NCBI GenBank assembly: GCA_964593905.1
Contig: CAZQLE010000033.1
Location: 1 to 24,079, forward strand
DNA from: CAZQLE01 sp964593905
GTDB taxonomy: Bacteria > Chloroflexota > Anaerolineae > Anaerolineales > Anaerolineaceae
Length of the DNA stretch: 24,079 bases
Direction: 5' to 3'
Shown here: in pieces, positions 15,387 to 22,596 of the stretch
How the letters are laid out: the number at the start of each line of letters is the position of its first letter
Position numbering within the stretch: position 1 is the stretch's first letter
The notes under the pieces: generated by a model
The model's input: the letters and a program-made list of their open reading frames with translations, nothing else
Database searches by the model: none
Told to the model about the DNA's origin: nothing
Position numbers and translations under genes: made by a program

Positions 15387-16442
15387 TTACGGCTGCTGGC
15401 TACCGGAGGGCGTCAAATCTTGCAGCAGCGGGCCGGCCGACTGGGGCAGGTTGAGCAAAAAGGGCGAATTCGAGGGCAGCAGCATCACCTGAATATTGGG
15501 CGACAGCTTGGTGACATACTGGTAGGTGATCAGGTTCGGGTTCTCTTTAAGCACCTGGGCGATCAACTCCAACGCCTTGGCCTCGGCTTCGGCGCCGATC
15601 AGCCGCGCTTCAGCTTCACCCCGCGATTTTGTCACCGCGGCATCGGCCAGACCCTTGGCAATTTCACGCTGCTGGTCGGCTTCCTGGCGTTTTTGCTCCA
15701 CCACAAACTTGGCCTGCTGCGCCTGCTGCTCGGCGATCTGTTTCTGTTCCACCGAGGCGCTGTATTCGTCTGAGAAAGAGATATTGCGCAGTACAAAATC
15801 TTCCATAATCAGGCCATTCTGGGAGAATTTTGCAAACAACTCCTCCACCATGCGCTTAACCAGTTCAGCACGCTTGGAGCTATAGACCTCTTCAATGCGA
15901 TACTGCGAGACCGCATCGCGGATTACCCCGCGCGACACCGCGCGCACCAGGTCGTTGGTATAGCGGTTGCCCCAGTTCAGGTGCACATCCACCACCTTGG
16001 TCGGGTCAATTTTGAAGATTACCGAGGCATCCACCAGCACCCGCTGACCGTCAGAGGTACGCGCTTCAATCGAATCATCCCCCTGAATCTCGCCCTCGTT
16101 GGGGGCAATGGACATGGTATAGGTCTGTTTGGTGACCGGGTAAATCACCACGTTTTCGGCAAACGGCACCACAAACCGCAGCCCCGGTTCCAATGGCAGT
16201 TCGCGATAACCCTTGGGTGAGATCACCGAAACAACCACCCCGCGCTCCTGGGGGCTGATGAAAACCAGGCCCGAGCTGACCGTGCTGAGCACAATTGCCA
16301 CCACAAGCACACCCAGAACAATAAAACCCCCGCGGCGAATCGGTCGGTTGCGCGAAGCGCGCACAATCACCAGGACGAGCACCGCAAAAAAGCCCATCCA
16401 AATTGCGGCTGACAAAATAGACAAAATTGAAGCGACGTTCAT
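15387..16442 (-). CDS. SPFH/band 7 (prohibitin-like) membrane protein
   Basis: 351 residues from ATG 16442, with AAAGGAG 8 nt upstream. Two hydrophobic segments (about 5-27 and 38-60) anchor it. A band 7 domain follows (FISPQERGVVVSV near 61-73, then PLEPGLRFVVPF), and a long charged, Ala/Glu/Gln-rich coiled coil (about 230-300, with EAEARLIGAEAEAKAL) leads to a Pro/Ser-rich tail. It is closer to prohibitin/HflK-like members than to flotillins. Such proteins form large membrane rings that organise lipid domains or control FtsH-type proteases. It is transcribed alone, with its own terminator. Confidence 0.92.
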   Translation of the reverse strand: MNVASILSILSAAIWMGFFAVLVLVIVRASRNRPIRRGGFIVLGVLVVAIVLSTVSSGLVFISPQERGVVVSVISPKGYRELPLEPGLRFVVPFAENVVIYPVTKQTYTMSIAPNEGEIQGDDSIEARTSDGQRVLVDASVIFKIDPTKVVDVHLNWGNRYTNDLVRAVSRGVIRDAVSQYRIEEVYSSKRAELVKRMVEELFAKFSQNGLIMEDFVLRNISFSDEYSASVEQKQIAEQQAQQAKFVVEQKRQEADQQREIAKGLADAAVTKSRGEAEARLIGAEAEAKALELIAQVLKENPNLITYQYVTKLSPNIQVMLLPSNSPFLLNLPQSAGPLLQDLTPSGSQQP

Positions 16443-16613
16443 ACCGGATTCTCCTTTAAGAACCAAACACTTCTTTTGATATCAATACACCTAATATACG
16501 AAACTCCGCCGTTCTGGTTTCACCCCGAGTGCACATCTTTGCGCAGAAACGAGCTTCTCCATTATACTTGACGGGGTTTGAAAATATAAATCAGATTGTA
16601 CAGGCGGGAGTTC

Positions 16614-17309
16614 ATGGCGCAATCACTGGGAAGATTACTCGAAATTCGACACGAACACGGGCAAATTTGCGGAACGATTGCCTGCCCCGAGAATATTCTG
16701 CCTGCTCCCGGACAGTATTTGCTCGGCCAGCCCATACGCGGCGGCGTTCCGGTCAGCGCGCTGCCGGCCGTGTTGTTCCCTGCCGGGGGCATGACCAACG
16801 GGCTGCCACTGGCCGGCCCGCTACCAGCCGACTGGCAGCCGGGCGAAATGCTCGCCCTGCGCGGTCCGCTGGGCAACGGATTTCACCTGCCCGACGATCA
16901 GTTAAAAATCTTGCTGGCCGCGCCCTTCACCCCACCCGACCGGCTGCTGCCGCTGCTGGCTGCGGCCATGACACGCGGCGCAGATGTGGCGCTGCTAACC
17001 AGCGCGCCGCCGCGCGAACTGCCCGCCGCGGTCGAGCTGATCCCCCGCGAACAGGCCGCCGAGGCCCTGCAATGGGCCGAATTCATGGCCCTCGATATCC
17101 CCTACCCCGACCTGCAAGCAGTCTATGCTTATTTTGGCCGCCAACCGGGGCAGCACTGGCCCTGCCCGGCCCAGGCGCTGATCACCCTGCCCTTCCCATG
17201 CGGCGGGATTGCCGCCTGCGGGGTATGTTCGGTGCGGACGCGCCAGGGCTGGCAGGCCGCCTGTAAAGATGGGCCGGTTTTTGCCCTGGATGATCTGGAG
17301 GTTGGATGA
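16614..17309 (+). CDS. PyrK-like iron-sulfur flavoprotein subunit, degenerate
   Basis: 231 residues from ATG 16614 with GGCGGGAG just upstream; an earlier in-frame TTG (16596) is less likely. Family signs: APGQYLL (31-37), GPLGNGF (84-90) and a C-terminal 2Fe-2S site C196, C202, C205, C217 followed by KDGPVF, as in dihydroorotate dehydrogenase electron-transfer subunits. Differences: the FAD motif R-x-x-S/T is not recognisable, the glycine-rich NAD loop is replaced by an Ala/Pro/Leu stretch (about 101-118), and the first Cys spacing is x5 rather than x4. It probably passes electrons to the PyrD-like protein encoded two genes downstream, but NAD(P)H oxidation looks lost. The stop overlaps the next ATG (ATGA). 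Confidence 0.75.
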   Translation: MAQSLGRLLEIRHEHGQICGTIACPENILPAPGQYLLGQPIRGGVPVSALPAVLFPAGGMTNGLPLAGPLPADWQPGEMLALRGPLGNGFHLPDDQLKILLAAPFTPPDRLLPLLAAAMTRGADVALLTSAPPRELPAAVELIPREQAAEALQWAEFMALDIPYPDLQAVYAYFGRQPGQHWPCPAQALITLPFPCGGIAACGVCSVRTRQGWQAACKDGPVFALDDLEVG

Positions 17310-18076
17310 AAATACTGGCGTTTTTTGCGCACCCCGATGATGAGACCATGTTGTGCGGCGGCACGCTGGCGCTGTTGGCCCGCGAAGGGGCGTCTATCGA
17401 TTATCTGTGCGCCACGCGCGGCGAGGGCGGCGAACTGGGCGACCCGCCGCTGTGTGCGCGGGCCGAGGCCGGGCGGCTGCGTTCCAGCGAACTGGCCTGC
17501 GCGGTTGAAGCGCTGGGCGGCGGCCGGTTGGATTTCCTGCCCTATGTCGATCCGGTGGTCGGCCCCGATAATGAATTATTTCCATTTACCGATCATTTTG
17601 AAGAGCTGGTCGCCAGATTGCAAAAGGTGATCGTCAGCCGCCGGGTTGATGCGCTGATCAGCCACGGCAGCAATGGCGAATATGGTCATCCGGCTCACCG
17701 GTTGTGCCACCGCGCCGCCAGCCAGACCATCAACCGCCTGGGTTCCAACGCGCCCCTGTTTTACACCGTTCAGGCCACCTATCCCGGCGCGCCCAAACCA
17801 CACCTGATCAACCCCGAAGACCCGGCCCACCTGGTGCTGGATATTTCAGCGGTATTCGAACAAAAGGTCAACGCCGCCCTGTGTCACAAGACTCAGAATG
17901 CCCTGTTTGTGCGCCGTGCCAGTGAAGAACGCGGTCAGAAGGTGAGCGTGCCCGAGGTTATTATCGCGCAAGAGGCGCTGCATCGCGCCGCACCGCCGGT
18001 CAACGGGCCGTTGATCGATGGCATTGCCCACCTGCTGCGCATATCAGGGGCAGTCACCCACGAAAGGGAAAACTAA
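17306..18076 (+). CDS. PIG-L/LmbE family deacetylase
   Basis: 256 residues. Start ATG 17306 overlaps the previous stop and has GGAGG 4 nt upstream. Zinc motif AHPDDE (8-13) gives H9 and D12, and the second motif HGSNGEYGHPAH (120-131) supplies H131. The family removes N-acetyl groups from GlcNAc-type substrates, including GlcNAc-PI, the mycothiol precursor and the bacillithiol precursor. The substrate is open. Its place between PyrK-like and PyrD-like genes, with overlapping or 2-nt gaps, implies co-expression with that redox pair. Confidence 0.93.
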   Translation: MKILAFFAHPDDETMLCGGTLALLAREGASIDYLCATRGEGGELGDPPLCARAEAGRLRSSELACAVEALGGGRLDFLPYVDPVVGPDNELFPFTDHFEELVARLQKVIVSRRVDALISHGSNGEYGHPAHRLCHRAASQTINRLGSNAPLFYTVQATYPGAPKPHLINPEDPAHLVLDISAVFEQKVNAALCHKTQNALFVRRASEERGQKVSVPEVIIAQEALHRAAPPVNGPLIDGIAHLLRISGAVTHEREN

Positions 18077-18078
18077 AA

Positions 18079-18852
18079 ATGTCTCCCCGGCAGGATCTCT
18101 ACACCCTTTCGCCGTGGATGAATGCCGCCGGAACGCTGGGTTTTGCACCCGGCCGTTTCTGGAGCTGGCCCGAACCTGCCGGCGCTTTTGTGACCAACCC
18201 GGTCAGCCTGAACCCGCGCACCCCGGCCCGCGACCGCGGCGCGGCGCCCACCCCGGCCGGAGTGGTGCTGCATTCCGGGCTGCCCAACCCCGGGCTGCGC
18301 AGCGTGCTGCGCGAAAATGCCGCGCAATGGGCGCGCAGTGAAGCGCCGGTCTGGTTACACCTGATCGCCAGCCACCCGAATGAGGTGAAAGAAATGGTGC
18401 GCCTGATTGAGCAAAGCCAGGCCGAGGTAATGGCCCTCGAACTGGGTCTGCCGCCCGGCAGCCGCAGCGATCACGCGCTCAGCCTGGTTCAGGCTGCCGC
18501 GGGCGAACTGCCGGTCGTTGCGGCCGTCTCTTTAACCGCCGCCGGAGAGCCGTGGCTCAACCGTCTGGCCCGCGCCGGCGCCAGCGCCATCACCCTCAGC
18601 CCGCCGCGCGGCATGGTGCGCAACGAGGCGGGCAAAATTCAGGCCGGACGGCTGCTGGGGCCTGCTGTGCTGCCGCTGGCTGCGGCAGCGGTCAACGCCG
18701 CCCGGCGCTGCGGGCTGCCCGTCATCGCCGGAGGCGGGGTTTATTCGTTAAGTGATGGTCAAATGCTGCTCGAACTCGGCGCCACCGCCGTGCAAATTGA
18801 CGCGGTATTATGGAACGAAACTTTTTCGGCTCAAAACGACGGGGCCGCCTGA
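18079..18852 (+). CDS. Dihydroorotate dehydrogenase-like protein lacking catalytic residues
   Basis: 257 residues, shorter than typical class 1B PyrD (about 300). The TIM-barrel landmarks are there: MNAAGTLGFAPG (14-25), NPRTP (45-49), LHSGLPNPG (64-72), GAGGASA-like GASAITL and the phosphate-binding end IAGGGVYS (216-223). Key active-site residues are not: the usual VTK lysine is Asn40, the SCPN catalytic Cys loop is replaced by ELGLPPGS (121-128), and the KL(T/S)PN lysine is Ala149. It likely still binds FMN but not dihydroorotate in the usual way. It starts 2 nt after the PIG-L stop and is the last gene of the operon. A true pyrD is presumably elsewhere. Confidence 0.75.
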   Translation: MSPRQDLYTLSPWMNAAGTLGFAPGRFWSWPEPAGAFVTNPVSLNPRTPARDRGAAPTPAGVVLHSGLPNPGLRSVLRENAAQWARSEAPVWLHLIASHPNEVKEMVRLIEQSQAEVMALELGLPPGSRSDHALSLVQAAAGELPVVAAVSLTAAGEPWLNRLARAGASAITLSPPRGMVRNEAGKIQAGRLLGPAVLPLAAAAVNAARRCGLPVIAGGGVYSLSDGQMLLELGATAVQIDAVLWNETFSAQNDGAA

Positions 18853-18864
18853 AGAAAGCTTTTT

Positions 18865-19302
18865 TTACATCTCCATCTCAATGGTCACCGGACCATCATT
18901 TACCAGGTCTACCAGCATATAGGCGCCAAACACGCCCGTCTGCGTGGGTACACCCTGCTCGCGCAGCAGATCGGCAAAACGATCCACCAGCGGGCTGGCA
19001 ATGGCCGGCGGGGCCGCCTCGATAAACGAAGGGCGGTTGCCTTTGCGGGTATCGGCATACAAGGTGAACTGCGAAACCACAATCGCCTCGCCGTGATGAT
19101 CCAACACGGAAAGGTTCATCTTCCCCTGATCATCTTCAAAGATGCGCAGCAGGGCAATCTTTTTGGTCATGGCGCGCGCTTTTTCTTCGTCATCGCCCGG
19201 CCCAATTCCCAGTAAGATCACCAGCCCATGACCGATCTCGGCCACCGTTTTGTCTTCGACAGTCACTTTGCCCCGTTGGACACGTTGAATCACTGCCCGC
19301 AT
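18865..19302 (-). CDS. dtd: D-aminoacyl-tRNA deacylase
   Basis: 145 residues from ATG 19302, with GGGAGGTGA directly upstream. It hydrolyses D-aminoacyl-tRNAs (and misacylated glycine) to protect translation. The family motifs SQFTLYADTRKGNRPSF (77-93) and NDGPVT (135-140), which carries the Gly-cisPro selectivity filter, are intact, and MRAVIQRV is the standard N-terminus. It converges on the PyrD-like gene with only 12 nt between the stops. Confidence 0.97.
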   Translation of the reverse strand: MRAVIQRVQRGKVTVEDKTVAEIGHGLVILLGIGPGDDEEKARAMTKKIALLRIFEDDQGKMNLSVLDHHGEAIVVSQFTLYADTRKGNRPSFIEAAPPAIASPLVDRFADLLREQGVPTQTGVFGAYMLVDLVNDGPVTIEMEM

Positions 19303-19596
19303 ACCCTCACCTCCCAAAAATCTGGCGTGTCATTCGCTCTTGCTGCCCTGATTGTACCCCAACCGTCTGCCGTAAGGGCCGGTTTTTGGGCTGTCAGACC
19401 TTACAACAGTCCAGAAAAGTTTTTCTCCTCCTGGCGCCGAAAACCGCGCCGTCGGAAGGGCCGGGGCGGGTTCTGCTGGACTTTATGAAAGCCCTGCGGT
19501 CTGAAATTTCCCCCTATGTAGACCGAGTTTCTTCCCTTATAATACCGGTGTTCCTTTTGTCTCGATGTCTTTTTTAATACTGGCAGGTAAATTCAA
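19303..19596. other. Divergent intergenic region, no gene seen
   Basis: It separates dtd and the MFS gene. It contains a GC-rich middle (about 19430-19480) with a small GGCGC/GCGCC hairpin, and a -10 box near 19538. Short ORFs here have no ribosome binding site, and no RNA gene was recognised. Confidence 0.5.
19538..19543 (+). promoter_or_regulatory. -10 box of the MFS gene promoter
   Basis: TATAAT about 54 nt before the ATG. The -35 region is not recognisable. Confidence 0.4.
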
Positions 19597-20811
19597 ATGT
19601 CTTCACAAGCTCTTTCTGTTGAAAAAAATCCCCCCACTGCTGAAAGCCAAGATTTTCAAACCCAGGCAGTCGCCACCATCGCCGGCGCCCACACCGCCAA
19701 TGACACCTTTCAGGCTTTTTTGCCTCCGCTTTTACCGGTGTTAATCGAAAACCTGGTCCTCAGCAAAACCCAGGCCGGTCTGCTTTCGGTCTTTCTCAAC
19801 TTACCCTCGGCACTGCAACCCTATTTCGGCCAGGTTGCCGACCGGGTAAACCTGCGCCCGGTGGTCATTCTGGCGCCGGCCGTGACCGCAATCATGATGA
19901 GCCTGATCGGCATTGCCGACCGCTATGCCCTGATCGGGGTGTTGCTGTTCATCGCCGGGTTAAGCTCGGCGGTCTTCCATTCGGTCGCGCCGGTGATCGC
20001 CGGCAAGCTGTCGGGCCCCAAACTGGGGCGCGGAATGAGCTTCTGGATGGTGGGGGGCGAAGCCGGACGCGCCATTGGCCCGCTGGTTCTGGTGGGTGCG
20101 CTCAACCAGTTTGGAATCATCAACCTGCCCTGGTTGATGCTGGGCGGCTTTGGCGCTTCAGCGCTGCTTTATTACCGGCTTAAAGATGTGCCCATGAACA
20201 CCATTCCCGCCACCCCACCCATGCCGGTTGGTCAGGCCCTGCGCTTAATGGGCCCCCTGCTGGTCTCGATGGCCGGGTTGATCTTTGCCCGCGGGCTGCT
20301 CATTGCCGGCACGGCCACCTATCTACCCACGTATATGACCGAGAGCGGCGCCTCGCTGTGGTTTGCCGGGCTTTCCCTCTCCATTATGCAAACTGCCGGG
20401 GTGGTTGGCGCCATGCTGGGCGGCACATTCAGCGACAAACTGGGGCGGCGGGTGCTGTTGGTGGCGGCCTGCCTTACCACACCCGTGTTTATGGTGCTGT
20501 TCCTCACCCTGCCCATGCAGATCAAGCCCCTCTTTCTGGCGCTGCTGGGCTTCACCAGTCTGTCGATGCCGGCGGTCATGCTGGCAATTATGCAAGAGAA
20601 TTTTCCCGAGAACCGGGCCTTGGCCAACGGAATGACGCTGCTGTTGTTTTTCATCACTTCTGCAATCTCCACCGTAATTGTGGGTCTCATCGGCGATCAC
20701 TGGGGGTTGACCACCGCTTTTTACATCAGCGCCGGCGCAATGCTGCTCGGTGCGCCGCTGGTGTTTTTGCTGCCCGAACGTGCCCAGGCCAAACAGGAGA
20801 TTTCATCTTGA
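19597..20811 (+). CDS. MFS transporter, fosmidomycin-resistance (Fsr)-like
   Basis: 404 residues with about 12 hydrophobic segments and the MFS loop motif GTFSDKLGRRV between helices 8 and 9 region. The N-terminal half has features of the Fsr group: a charged, helix-1 HTANDTFQAFLPPLLPVL block, a YFGQVADR loop, and SAVFHSVAPVIAG in place of the family's VFHP motif. Fsr proteins export small polar compounds, but the physiological substrate is usually unknown. AGGT lies about 8 nt before the ATG. The DUF952 gene overlaps its stop (TTGA), forming a two-gene operon. Confidence 0.88.
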   Translation: MSSQALSVEKNPPTAESQDFQTQAVATIAGAHTANDTFQAFLPPLLPVLIENLVLSKTQAGLLSVFLNLPSALQPYFGQVADRVNLRPVVILAPAVTAIMMSLIGIADRYALIGVLLFIAGLSSAVFHSVAPVIAGKLSGPKLGRGMSFWMVGGEAGRAIGPLVLVGALNQFGIINLPWLMLGGFGASALLYYRLKDVPMNTIPATPPMPVGQALRLMGPLLVSMAGLIFARGLLIAGTATYLPTYMTESGASLWFAGLSLSIMQTAGVVGAMLGGTFSDKLGRRVLLVAACLTTPVFMVLFLTLPMQIKPLFLALLGFTSLSMPAVMLAIMQENFPENRALANGMTLLLFFITSAISTVIVGLIGDHWGLTTAFYISAGAMLLGAPLVFLLPERAQAKQEISS

Positions 20812-21155
20812 TCTATCACATCACCCATCAAAGCAACTGGGAAGAAGCGCTGGAAGCACGCAGTTATACCGCAGACAGCCTGACCAGTGAAGGTTTTATT
20901 CACTGCTCCAAACTCGAACAGTTGCAATGTACCGCCAATCGCTATTATCAGGGGCAGAGCGGTCTGGTGCTGCTGTGCATCGATGAAGAGCGGCTGACCG
21001 CGCCGGTAAAGTATGAGAACACCACCGGAGGCGAAGAATTATTCCCTCATATTTATGGCCCCATTAACCCCTCGGCGGTCACCACCCTGGTGGTGCTGAT
21101 GCCTCAGCCAGATGGCAGTTTTATCATCCCCACCGGGCTGGGCGACTGGGGCTAA
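20808..21155 (+). CDS. DUF952 family protein
   Basis: 115 residues. The start is a TTG at 20808 that overlaps the MFS stop; AGGAGA lies about 8 nt upstream, and the open frame before it is only a shadow of the MFS gene. Family motifs IYHI (2-5) and a SLTSEGFIHCS block (about 24-34) match DUF952, a small fold related to glutathione S-transferase-associated or ADP-ribosyltransferase-like proteins; the function is unknown. It is coupled to the MFS gene and followed by a strong terminator. Confidence 0.88.
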   Translation: MIYHITHQSNWEEALEARSYTADSLTSEGFIHCSKLEQLQCTANRYYQGQSGLVLLCIDEERLTAPVKYENTTGGEELFPHIYGPINPSAVTTLVVLMPQPDGSFIIPTGLGDWG

Positions 21156-21183
21156 CCCCCCCCGGTCCATCGGCTTTAAAAGT

Positions 21184-21221
21184 AAAAGCGGAGGCGCACT
21201 TTGCAGCGCACCTCCGCTTTT
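21184..21221. terminator. Strong bidirectional terminator
   Basis: An 11-bp stem (AAAAGCGGAGG, 21184-21194, with CCTCCGCTTTT, 21211-21221) and an inner CGC/GCG stem close the loop. T-rich tails occur on both strands. It serves the MFS/DUF952 operon and trpS. Confidence 0.9.
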
Positions 21222-21236
21222 TGGTTAGTTTTTCGC

Positions 21237-22229
21237 TTACCGGGGCAGACCCACGGCGTCTCGCACAGCCGTCATGGTCTCTTCGGCCAGAACGCGCGCC
21301 CTGGCTGCGCCGTCATGCAGGATATCCCACACCTGCTCGGGCTTTTGCGCCAGCGCTTCACGCCGCTCGCGGAAGGGGGCCAGATTCTGGTTGAGGTTGG
21401 CCGCCAGGCGTTTCTTGCAATCCACGCAGCCAATTCCGGCGATGCGGCATTCACGGTTGATCATATCCACTTCTTCCTGGGGTGAGAAAGTTTTGTGGAA
21501 GGTAAACACATTGCACACATCCGGGTTGCCGGGGTCGCTGCGGCGCATCCGCGCCGGATCGGTGACCATCATCATCACCCGTTTCTGGGTCTCTTCGGGG
21601 GAGCTGGCAATTTCAATATGATTATCCAGGCTCTTGCCCATCTTCTGCTGGCCGTCAATGCCCAGCACCTTCGGCACTTCGGTCACCTTCATCTGCGGCT
21701 CAATCAACACATTGGTGTTGTAGCGGTAGTTGAAAGAGCGCACCGTTTCGCGGGCAAACTCAATATGCGGCGCCTGGTCCACCCCCACCGGCACCAGATC
21801 AGAGCGATAAAGCACAATATCGGCCGTCATCAACACCGGGTAGCCCACCAGGCCATAGTTGACGTTGTTGGGGTGCAGCCGAATCTTCTCTTTGAAGGTC
21901 GGAAGGTCAGTCAGCTTGCCCAGCGGCGTCACCATTGAAAGAATGGTGTGCAGCTCGGTCACCTGGGGCACCTGCGACTGAATAAACATAATCGATTCTT
22001 CCGGGCGAATCCCGGCAGCCAACCAATCCAGGGCCATGTCGAGGGTATTCTCCCGCAAATCGCGGGTGGTCTCCACCGTGGTTAATGCATGTAGATCCAC
22101 AATGCAGTAAACGCATTCGTAATTATCCTGCAGGGCGACATAATTTTTGATCGCGCCCAGATAATTGCCCAAATGCTGCCGTCCGGTAGGACGAGCTCCA
22201 GAAAAAACACGACCCTTCTTTGCTGCCAT
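21237..22229 (-). CDS. trpS: Tryptophan--tRNA ligase, probably with a 4Fe-4S cluster
   Basis: 330 residues, usual length for this class I synthetase, which charges tRNA-Trp. The HIGH-type motif is HLGN (19-22) and KMSKS is KMGKS (196-200). Unusually, C239, C261, C268 and C271 give C-x21-C-x6-C-x2-C, almost the motif of the 4Fe-4S cluster in Thermotoga maritima TrpRS (reported as C-x22-C-x6-C-x2-C), located in the anticodon-binding region. GGAAGG lies 6 nt before ATG 22229, inside the end of the selW-like gene, whose TAA overlaps the ATG (TAATG). Its translation is therefore probably coupled to that of the selenoprotein. Confidence 0.96.
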   Translation of the reverse strand: MAAKKGRVFSGARPTGRQHLGNYLGAIKNYVALQDNYECVYCIVDLHALTTVETTRDLRENTLDMALDWLAAGIRPEESIMFIQSQVPQVTELHTILSMVTPLGKLTDLPTFKEKIRLHPNNVNYGLVGYPVLMTADIVLYRSDLVPVGVDQAPHIEFARETVRSFNYRYNTNVLIEPQMKVTEVPKVLGIDGQQKMGKSLDNHIEIASSPEETQKRVMMMVTDPARMRRSDPGNPDVCNVFTFHKTFSPQEEVDMINRECRIAGIGCVDCKKRLAANLNQNLAPFRERREALAQKPEQVWDILHDGAARARVLAEETMTAVRDAVGLPR

Positions 22230-22474
22230 TACTTGCCTTCCTGAAGATAAGTTTTCACCAGGCGCGACACTTCGCCATTTTCAACATGCCGGCCGGTGGC
22301 TAATTTTGAATAAAGCAAATGACCATCCACCACCAGTTCAAACCGTCCACCCTCTGAGGGTATCAGGGTCAACGACTCAATTTTTTCCTCAAAACTGTTC
22401 AACAATTCGGCCGCCGCACCGACGGCCCGCACGGTATAGTGTCAAACTGCGCAATACGCGATCGATATTTTCAT
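22229..22474 (-). CDS. SelW/Rdx-family selenoprotein with C-x-x-U motif
   Basis: 81 residues from ATG 22474 (GAGGG about 8 nt upstream) through an in-frame TGA at 22442-22444 to TAA 22229-22231. The protein begins MKISIAYCAVUHYTVRA, so Cys8 and Sec11 form the C-x-x-U redox motif exactly where the Rdx/SelW family has CxxC or CxxU. It continues with family blocks AAELLNSFEE, GGRFELVVDG and LLYSKLATGR. A conventional reading begins only at GTG 22432 and loses the active site. The thioredoxin-like fold suggests a small cytosolic thiol/selenol redox protein; the partner is unknown. It overlaps trpS by one base and is first in that operon. A SECIS-like hairpin follows the UGA. Confidence 0.92.
22409..22427 (-). 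promoter_or_regulatory. Probable bacterial SECIS hairpin of the SelW-like gene
   Basis: GGCCGTC pairs with GGCGGCC (7 bp including one U-G) around the 5-nt loop GGUGC, starting 21 nt after the UGA. Position, stem and GGU loop match the selD hairpin at 15037-15053. Confidence 0.65.
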
Positions 22475-22566
22475 CAGTGTTCCCTCTGGCGTTGAGCATA
22501 TCGGTTCAGGCAGTCACGTCCCAGCCCCGGATTCGGTTTGTCTCTGGCATTCTCAAGCCGTTATAA

Positions 22567-22572
22567 ATTATA
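22567..22572 (-). promoter_or_regulatory. -10 box of the selW-like/trpS operon
   Basis: TATAAT on the minus strand within the self-complementary TTATAAATTATAA (22561-22573), about 93 nt before ATG 22474. It lies back to back with the -10 of the divergent sugar transferase. Confidence 0.4.
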
Positions 22573-22584
22573 AACGCTTTTTGG

Positions 22585-22590
22585 TAAAAT
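22585..22590 (+). promoter_or_regulatory. -10 box of the sugar transferase gene (leaderless start implied)
   Basis: TAAAAT ends 6 nt before ATG 22597, and no ribosome binding site is present, so transcription would begin at about the start codon. Confidence 0.4.
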
Positions 22591-22596
22591 GATGGT

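Noticed and set aside
16614..18852. Calling the pair pyrK and pyrD
   Set aside because: Key catalytic lysines and the Cys loop of the PyrD-like protein and the NAD loop of the PyrK-like protein are missing, so the names would imply a function not supported.
20358..20807. Upstream 150 codons of the frame containing DUF952
   Set aside because: It is the shadow frame of the MFS gene; the ribosome binding site and DUF952 motifs place the start at TTG 20808.
22430..22432. GTG 22432 as the start of a 67-residue protein
   Set aside because: It lacks a ribosome binding site and the CxxU motif; the family sequence continues upstream through the TGA.
22442..22444. UGA reassignment (alternative genetic code) as explanation of the in-frame TGAs
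   Set aside because: Many intact genes in the window end with TGA at the expected family length.
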